Below are positions 56,501-64,000 of a DNA stretch of 64,000 bases, one piece after another; position 1 is the stretch's first letter, and the number at the start of each line of letters is the position of its first letter. Source of the stretch: Dryobates pubescens. Taxonomy: Eukaryota; Chordata; Aves; Piciformes; Picidae. The stretch covers positions 4,278,001 to 4,342,000 of the forward strand of contig NC_071646.1 of assembly GCF_014839835.1 (NCBI RefSeq). The letters run 5' to 3'. The notes below the pieces were generated by a model, which searched no databases, had not been told where the DNA came from, and saw only the letters and a program-made list of their open reading frames with translations. The position numbers were made by a program, and so were the translations under genes.

Positions 56501-57034
56501 AGCATCCCCCCGGGACACTCGGACAGCCGCCTCGGACGCTTCCAACTGCCCCGAGGCCGCTACGCAGCCGCCGAGACATGGTTACAACCGCGGAGGTGAC
56601 GCCGGAGCCTGGGCTGTTCCCAGAACCCGAAGGCAGCTGCCAGCTGGCCCCGGGGCCAGGCTGAGGCTCTCGCTGCGTCGCTGCGGGAGGCCCGGGACGC
56701 TGCCAGCCCGGCCCGGCCCGCACCGGCGGACCCGCTCCCTTCCACAGGAGCTCGGTTCAGCCGCCCCCAGTACAGGCGGGAGCAGCCTTCCCCCGCCAAG
56801 CCCTCAGCCCCGCGGCGCGGCCCGCAGCGTCTCACCAGCCGCCAGACTGTCCCGGAGCCGGAGCGGCACCCGCAGCACCACGTAGAAGAGGCCGAGCCCG
56901 GCGGCCACGGCCAGGAGCCCGCGGGCCCAGGGCGCTGCCCCCGCCGCTCGCCGCCGCAGGTGCTCCCAACGCCGCAGCGCCGCGGCTGCCCCGGGGCACG
57001 GCGGACCCCGGCCGCTCCCACCGCTGTCCGCCAT
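29488..57034 (-). CDS. ST7L: ST7L, suppression of tumorigenicity 7-like membrane protein (complete, 15 coding exons, 571 aa)
   Basis: Multipass membrane protein of the ST7 family, paralogue of ST7; a reported growth suppressor of unknown biochemical activity. The CDS runs from 57034 down to 29488; the 15 exons sum to 1716 nt with consistent phases and GT-AG junctions throughout. Seen: TM1 at about residues 39-58, TM2 at about 73-94, then [57 protein letters not shown], a helical TPR-like middle ([30 protein letters not shown]) and a C-terminal hydrophobic part ([20 protein letters not shown]). The last exon ([20 protein letters not shown]) matches the ST7 C terminus in pattern. Human ST7L is about 575 aa. 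The start ATG at 57034 has a good Kozak context (GCC before, G after). ST7 is the alternative, but WNT2B and CAPZA1 (not WNT2 and CAPZA2) flank it. Confidence 0.95.
30089..30325 (-). repeat. CR1 3' fragment
   Basis: Begins AGAATCACAGCTCACAGGAT, then TGTCAGGGGTTGGAAGGGAC; sense to ST7L. Confidence 0.88.
30415..30525 (-). repeat. CR1 3' fragment
   Basis: Begins AGAACCACAGAATGGTTTGG and breaks off at GGTTGCTGAAGGCC. Confidence 0.88.
31246..31353. repeat. Perfect 54-bp tandem duplication
   Basis: Two identical units, AGTGTCACAGAAAGCAGGAA through TAGTCCTATTTTC, at 31246-31299 and 31300-31353. The absence of differences implies a recent event. Confidence 0.97.
32154..32480 (-). repeat. CR1 3' fragment
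   Basis: Begins CAGACTGCATCAGGTTGGAA and ends near TTTCTGTAGGTCCCC; belongs to the ATCAGGTTGCT subtype also seen at 51538. Confidence 0.9.
32508..32836. repeat. 47-bp minisatellite, 7 units
   Basis: Unit AGCACCTTCCCTTCACAGGG, then CATAACCAACCCAAGCTGCT and CACACAG. Most units are 47 bp; the second is 45 bp and the first 50 bp. It begins about 28 bp after the 5' end of the CR1 at 32154-32480. Confidence 0.93.
33655..34160 (-). repeat. CR1 fragment, about 500 bp
   Basis: The 3' tail is an expanded ATAGAAT-type run (33656-33680) followed by GGACCAGACCAGACCAGGTT. The body reaches CTTCAAGTGCCTCAATGTCC. Confidence 0.93.
34625..34702. repeat. 40-bp tandem duplication
   Basis: CACTGCAGACTAGACTCTCC then AGCAGAGCCAGTG, repeated twice with one substitution. 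Confidence 0.9.
35303..35442 (-). CDS. ST7L: ST7L coding exon 14 (residues 494-540)
   Basis: Encodes [40 protein letters not shown], then MVVFAKA. Donor GTGAGT at 35302. Reading through the donor stays open for about 45 codons ([12 protein letters not shown]...), a possible alternative C terminus. Confidence 0.95.
35657..35675. repeat. (TC)n microsatellite
   Basis: About nine uninterrupted TC units. Confidence 0.95.
36858..37288 (+). repeat. CR1 3' part split by another CR1
   Basis: The segments 36858-36960 and 37046-37288 are contiguous in the CR1 at 47240-47868 (GGTTTGAAATTAGA...TTTAGATTGGATG). Here they are interrupted by about 80 bp of an oppositely oriented CR1 3' end. Confidence 0.85.
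36961..37045 (-). repeat. CR1 3' end nested in a plus-strand CR1
   Basis: AGAATCATAGGATCAATAAG to CTCATGGCTACTATTAG. ATTAG occurs at both edges (36958-36962 and 37041-37045), which could be a short target duplication. Confidence 0.8.
37841..38458 (-). repeat. CR1 fragment, about 620 bp
   Basis: From the 3' tail GGATCATAGAATCAATAAGG to TTCTTGGCCACCTGGGCATC. It then passes directly into the 80-bp tandem repeat. Confidence 0.93.
38459..38617. repeat. 80-bp tandem duplication at a CR1 edge
   Basis: Two units beginning CCCCTGTTTCTCTATGATGT and ending CAGTCCAACTCTAACC, about 90% identical. Confidence 0.9.
38923..39015 (-). CDS. ST7L: ST7L coding exon 13 (residues 463-494)
   Basis: Encodes [20 protein letters not shown] then [11 protein letters not shown]. 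Acceptor TTTCAG, donor GTGAGT at 38922. Confidence 0.95.
39156..39306 (-). CDS. ST7L: ST7L coding exon 12 (residues 413-463)
   Basis: Encodes [40 protein letters not shown], then [10 protein letters not shown]. Acceptor TTGCAG, donor GTGAGT at 39155. The preceding intron (39307-44850) holds the inverted copy of the gene's own 3' end. Confidence 0.96.
39392..39668 (+). repeat. CR1 3' fragment
   Basis: From ACTGAGCACCAGAACGAGAG to the octamer-like tail GACAATTCAATTCTATTTTA. It starts about 85 bp upstream (in gene sense) of ST7L exon 12. Confidence 0.92.
40167..40275 (-). repeat. CR1 3'-end fragment
   Basis: CAGAATCATAGAATAGGATC tail, GGTTGGGAAAAAACCTCAGA, and cut after ACCATGGCACCAAGTC. Confidence 0.85.
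40389..40815 (-). repeat. CR1 fragment, about 430 bp
   Basis: Lacks most of the octamer tail; begins AGCCAGGTTGGAAAAACACT and runs to CTCTCCCCAGCCTCACTGC. Confidence 0.92.
41368..41384. repeat. (GT)n microsatellite
   Basis: About eight GT units after a CTCT run. Confidence 0.9.
42202..42391 (+). repeat. 190-bp inverted duplication, copy 2 (ST7L intron 11)
   Basis: Plus-strand copy of the minus-strand ST7L 3'-end block, so it is antisense to the ST7L transcript. The flank left of 42202 shows no similarity to the flank of copy 1. On the right it runs straight into an antisense-strand CR1. Confidence 0.93.
42391..42725 (-). repeat. CR1 fragment abutting the inverted ST7L 3' copy
   Basis: CACAGAATTGTCAGGGCTGG start and about 335 bp of body. 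It extends further 5' than the sister CR1 at 28700-28970. Confidence 0.92.
43483..43692 (-). repeat. CR1 3' fragment
   Basis: TAGAATTGTCAGGGTTGGAA to CTTCTTCCTAACAATG; same subtype as 42391-42725. Confidence 0.92.
43845..44577 (+). repeat. CR1 fragment, about 730 bp (longest here)
   Basis: Starts CACAACAACCCCAGGCAGTG and includes GGCCAAGGCAGCCAATGGCA, part of the CR1 reverse-transcriptase ORF end. It finishes with TTAATTCTATTCTATTCC. Confidence 0.94.
44851..44953 (-). CDS. ST7L: ST7L coding exon 11 (residues 378-412)
   Basis: Encodes [20 protein letters not shown] then [15 protein letters not shown]. Acceptor CTCAG, donor GTGAGA at 44850; phase 0. Confidence 0.96.
45117..45189 (-). CDS. ST7L: ST7L coding exon 10 (residues 354-378)
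   Basis: Encodes [20 protein letters not shown] then AVSE. Acceptor CACAG, donor GTGAGT at 45116. Confidence 0.95.
45190..46969 (-). other. ST7L: ST7L intron 9
   Basis: About 1.8 kb without any CR1, unusual in this gene. Apart from the TA run I see only single-copy sequence. Confidence 0.75.
45992..46009. repeat. (TA)n microsatellite
   Basis: Nine TA units in ST7L intron 9. Confidence 0.95.
46970..47084 (-). CDS. ST7L: ST7L coding exon 9 (residues 316-354)
   Basis: Encodes [20 protein letters not shown] then [18 protein letters not shown]. Acceptor TTGCAG, donor GTGAGT at 46969. Confidence 0.95.
47240..47868 (+). repeat. CR1 fragment missing its 3' terminus
   Basis: Starts AAGGTCCTGCACCTAGGGTA and stops after GCTCTGAGCAACCTGATC without the usual terminal 60 bp. 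It fills about 70% of ST7L intron 8. Confidence 0.92.
47995..48092 (-). CDS. ST7L: ST7L coding exon 8 (residues 283-315)
   Basis: Encodes [20 protein letters not shown] then [13 protein letters not shown]. Acceptor ATCAG, donor GTAAGT at 47994; ends in phase 0. Confidence 0.95.
48440..48983 (+). repeat. CR1 fragment, about 540 bp
   Basis: From CTCCACTGCCACTCTGCTCT to CTAACATTCTGTGATCCTGT, in ST7L intron 7. Same branch as the WNT2B intron copies 13369 and 15433. Confidence 0.93.
49070..49224 (-). CDS. ST7L: ST7L coding exon 7 (residues 231-283)
   Basis: Encodes [40 protein letters not shown], then [15 protein letters not shown]-like helices. Acceptor TTCCAG, donor GTAAGG at 49069. Confidence 0.95.
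49225..49905 (-). other. ST7L: ST7L intron 6
   Basis: About 680 bp of single-copy sequence with no repeat recognised. Confidence 0.75.
49906..49984 (-). CDS. ST7L: ST7L coding exon 6 (residues 205-231)
   Basis: Encodes [20 protein letters not shown] then ALELNN. Acceptor CACACAG, donor GTAAGT at 49905. Confidence 0.95.
50225..50757 (+). repeat. CR1 fragment, about 530 bp
   Basis: From GATGATTCTGCTCCTGTCAG to CCTAAGCCATTCTAGGATTA, in ST7L intron 5. Confidence 0.93.
51269..51522. repeat. C-rich degenerate minisatellite
   Basis: Repeated AATGACTCCAGACC cores separated by CCCCCTCCC-type spacers of varying length, about 8 units. The opposite strand is G-rich. Confidence 0.9.
51538..51705 (-). 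repeat. CR1 3' fragment
   Basis: TTCACAGATTGCACCAAGTT to ACATCCCTGGGCAACTTGTT, in ST7L intron 5. Confidence 0.88.
52412..52866 (+). repeat. CR1 fragment, about 455 bp
   Basis: GGAGCAAGCCCAGAGGAGGC to CCATTCTGTGAATCTATGAA. It ends about 65 bp from the ST7L exon 5 donor. Confidence 0.93.
52931..53046 (-). CDS. ST7L: ST7L coding exon 5 (residues 166-205)
   Basis: Encodes [20 protein letters not shown] then [18 protein letters not shown]. Acceptor TTTAAG, donor GTACCA at 52930. Confidence 0.95.
53589..53643 (-). CDS. ST7L: ST7L coding exon 4 (residues 148-166)
   Basis: 55-nt exon encoding [18 protein letters not shown] and part of Arg166. Acceptor CACAG just above 53643; donor GTATTT is weaker than the others in this gene. 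Confidence 0.93.
53893..54396 (+). repeat. CR1 fragment, about 500 bp
   Basis: CTCCTGTGTCCAGTTCTGGG to CTGGTTAATTCTGTTTTATG, in ST7L intron 3. Confidence 0.93.
54397..54441 (+). repeat. CR1 3'-end scrap
   Basis: CTGGATGATCCTTGGGGTGG then TTCCAACCTGGCACTCT, directly following the preceding CR1 terminus. Confidence 0.6.
54507..54580 (-). repeat. CR1 3'-end fragment
   Basis: CAGAATCATAGAATTATTGA then GGCTGGAGAAGACTTCTGAG; about 75 bp. Confidence 0.85.
54840..54999 (-). CDS. ST7L: ST7L coding exon 3 (residues 95-148)
   Basis: Encodes [33 protein letters not shown], and a Pro/Ala/Ser linker ending ETSRQSMP. The linker differs from mammals, as expected for a loop. Acceptor AG 55000-55001, donor GTGAGT. 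Confidence 0.95.
55786..55868 (-). CDS. ST7L: ST7L coding exon 2 (residues 67-94)
   Basis: Encodes [20 protein letters not shown] then SFISGLIF, second hydrophobic segment. Acceptor AG at 55869-55870, donor GTAAGT from 55785. Confidence 0.94.
55869..56835 (-). other. ST7L: ST7L intron 1
   Basis: Its first 540 bp belong to the CpG island; the rest is single-copy with no repeat seen. Confidence 0.8.
56836..57034 (-). CDS. ST7L: ST7L coding exon 1 (residues 1-67)
   Basis: [10 protein letters not shown] start, a GC-rich Ala/Arg stretch, then the TM segment [20 protein letters not shown]. Donor GTGAGA at 56835; ends with one base of Val67. An in-frame GTG nine bases upstream is not taken as the start. 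Confidence 0.92.
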
Positions 57035-57381
57035 GGCCGCCACCGGGGAACGCCGGGAGAGGGGCGGACCGCACGACGGGGCGGGGCCCGGTGGGCTCCA
57101 GCAGCGGGGGCAGCGCCTTTCTCGACCCCATCACCGCTCCCCCGCCGGCGGGCCACGGACCAAGCGTCTCCACGCGGTGTAGACCGGAAAGCCCGAACAG
57201 CCTCCGAGCTGCTCCCGCCGCCGCAGTCCCGGCTGCGCTGCCCAGACCGGCTCGCCCGTTCCCGCGATGGCCGCCGCACGGCGTCTGCCCACAGCCGAGA
57301 TGGCGCCGGCCGCGCTTCCGGCGCAGCCCCGCCCACCGCTCCCGGCAGGCGCCGCGCGGGGCCGGGCCCGGAGCTGCCAAG

Positions 57382-64000
<6,619 letters not shown>

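Noticed and set aside
57035-57043. Upstream in-frame GTG start for ST7L (three extra residues)
   Set aside because: The ATG at 57034 has a better context and matches the family MAD start; GTG starts are rare in vertebrates.

Overview
The window looks like a bird genome. It holds three vertebrate genes with ordinary GT-AG introns, and the interspersed repeats I can recognise are almost all CR1 LINE fragments. About 40 pieces cover roughly 13 kb (about 20%) by hand estimate. That is well above the usual avian share and points to a CR1-rich lineage such as woodpeckers and allies (Piciformes). The lineage is an inference, not a sequence match.

Layout. At 569-19560 (+) lies a complete WNT2B gene: 5 coding exons, 385 aa, starting in a CpG island and with a 13 kb first intron. 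At 29488-57034 (-) lies a complete ST7L gene: 15 coding exons, 571 aa, transcribed toward WNT2B (tail to tail, about 8-9 kb apart). At 57382-63031 (+) lie the first four coding exons of CAPZA1 (residues 1-73), and the gene runs off the right edge. ST7L and CAPZA1 are head to head, with start codons about 350 bp apart in one CpG island, so they probably share a bidirectional promoter. The WNT2B-ST7L-CAPZA1 order is the known 1p13-type cluster, paralogous to WNT2-ST7-CAPZA2. Every exon junction was placed by hand from phase, splice dinucleotides and remembered family protein sequences.

Non-genic content. WNT2B intron 1 holds an AAGAG pentamer microsatellite (5.57-5.73 kb), a 37/38-bp minisatellite of about 21 units (9.26-10.06 kb) and AT-rich non-repeat blocks that look like regulatory sequence. 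WNT2B introns 2-4 are heavily CR1-invaded, and intron 4 is mostly CR1. ST7L introns carry about 20 CR1 pieces in both orientations plus several small tandem duplications.

Most unusual observation. A 190-bp block covering the likely 3' end of ST7L (including its ATTAAA signal) and the sequence just beyond it occurs a second time, inverted, in ST7L intron 11, with about one mismatch. Both copies abut a CR1 at the same base, but the two CR1 bodies differ by more than 10%. The ST7L pre-mRNA therefore carries a near-perfect antisense copy of its own 3' end.

I saw no rRNA, convincing tRNA, LTR retrovirus, DNA transposon or CRISPR array.
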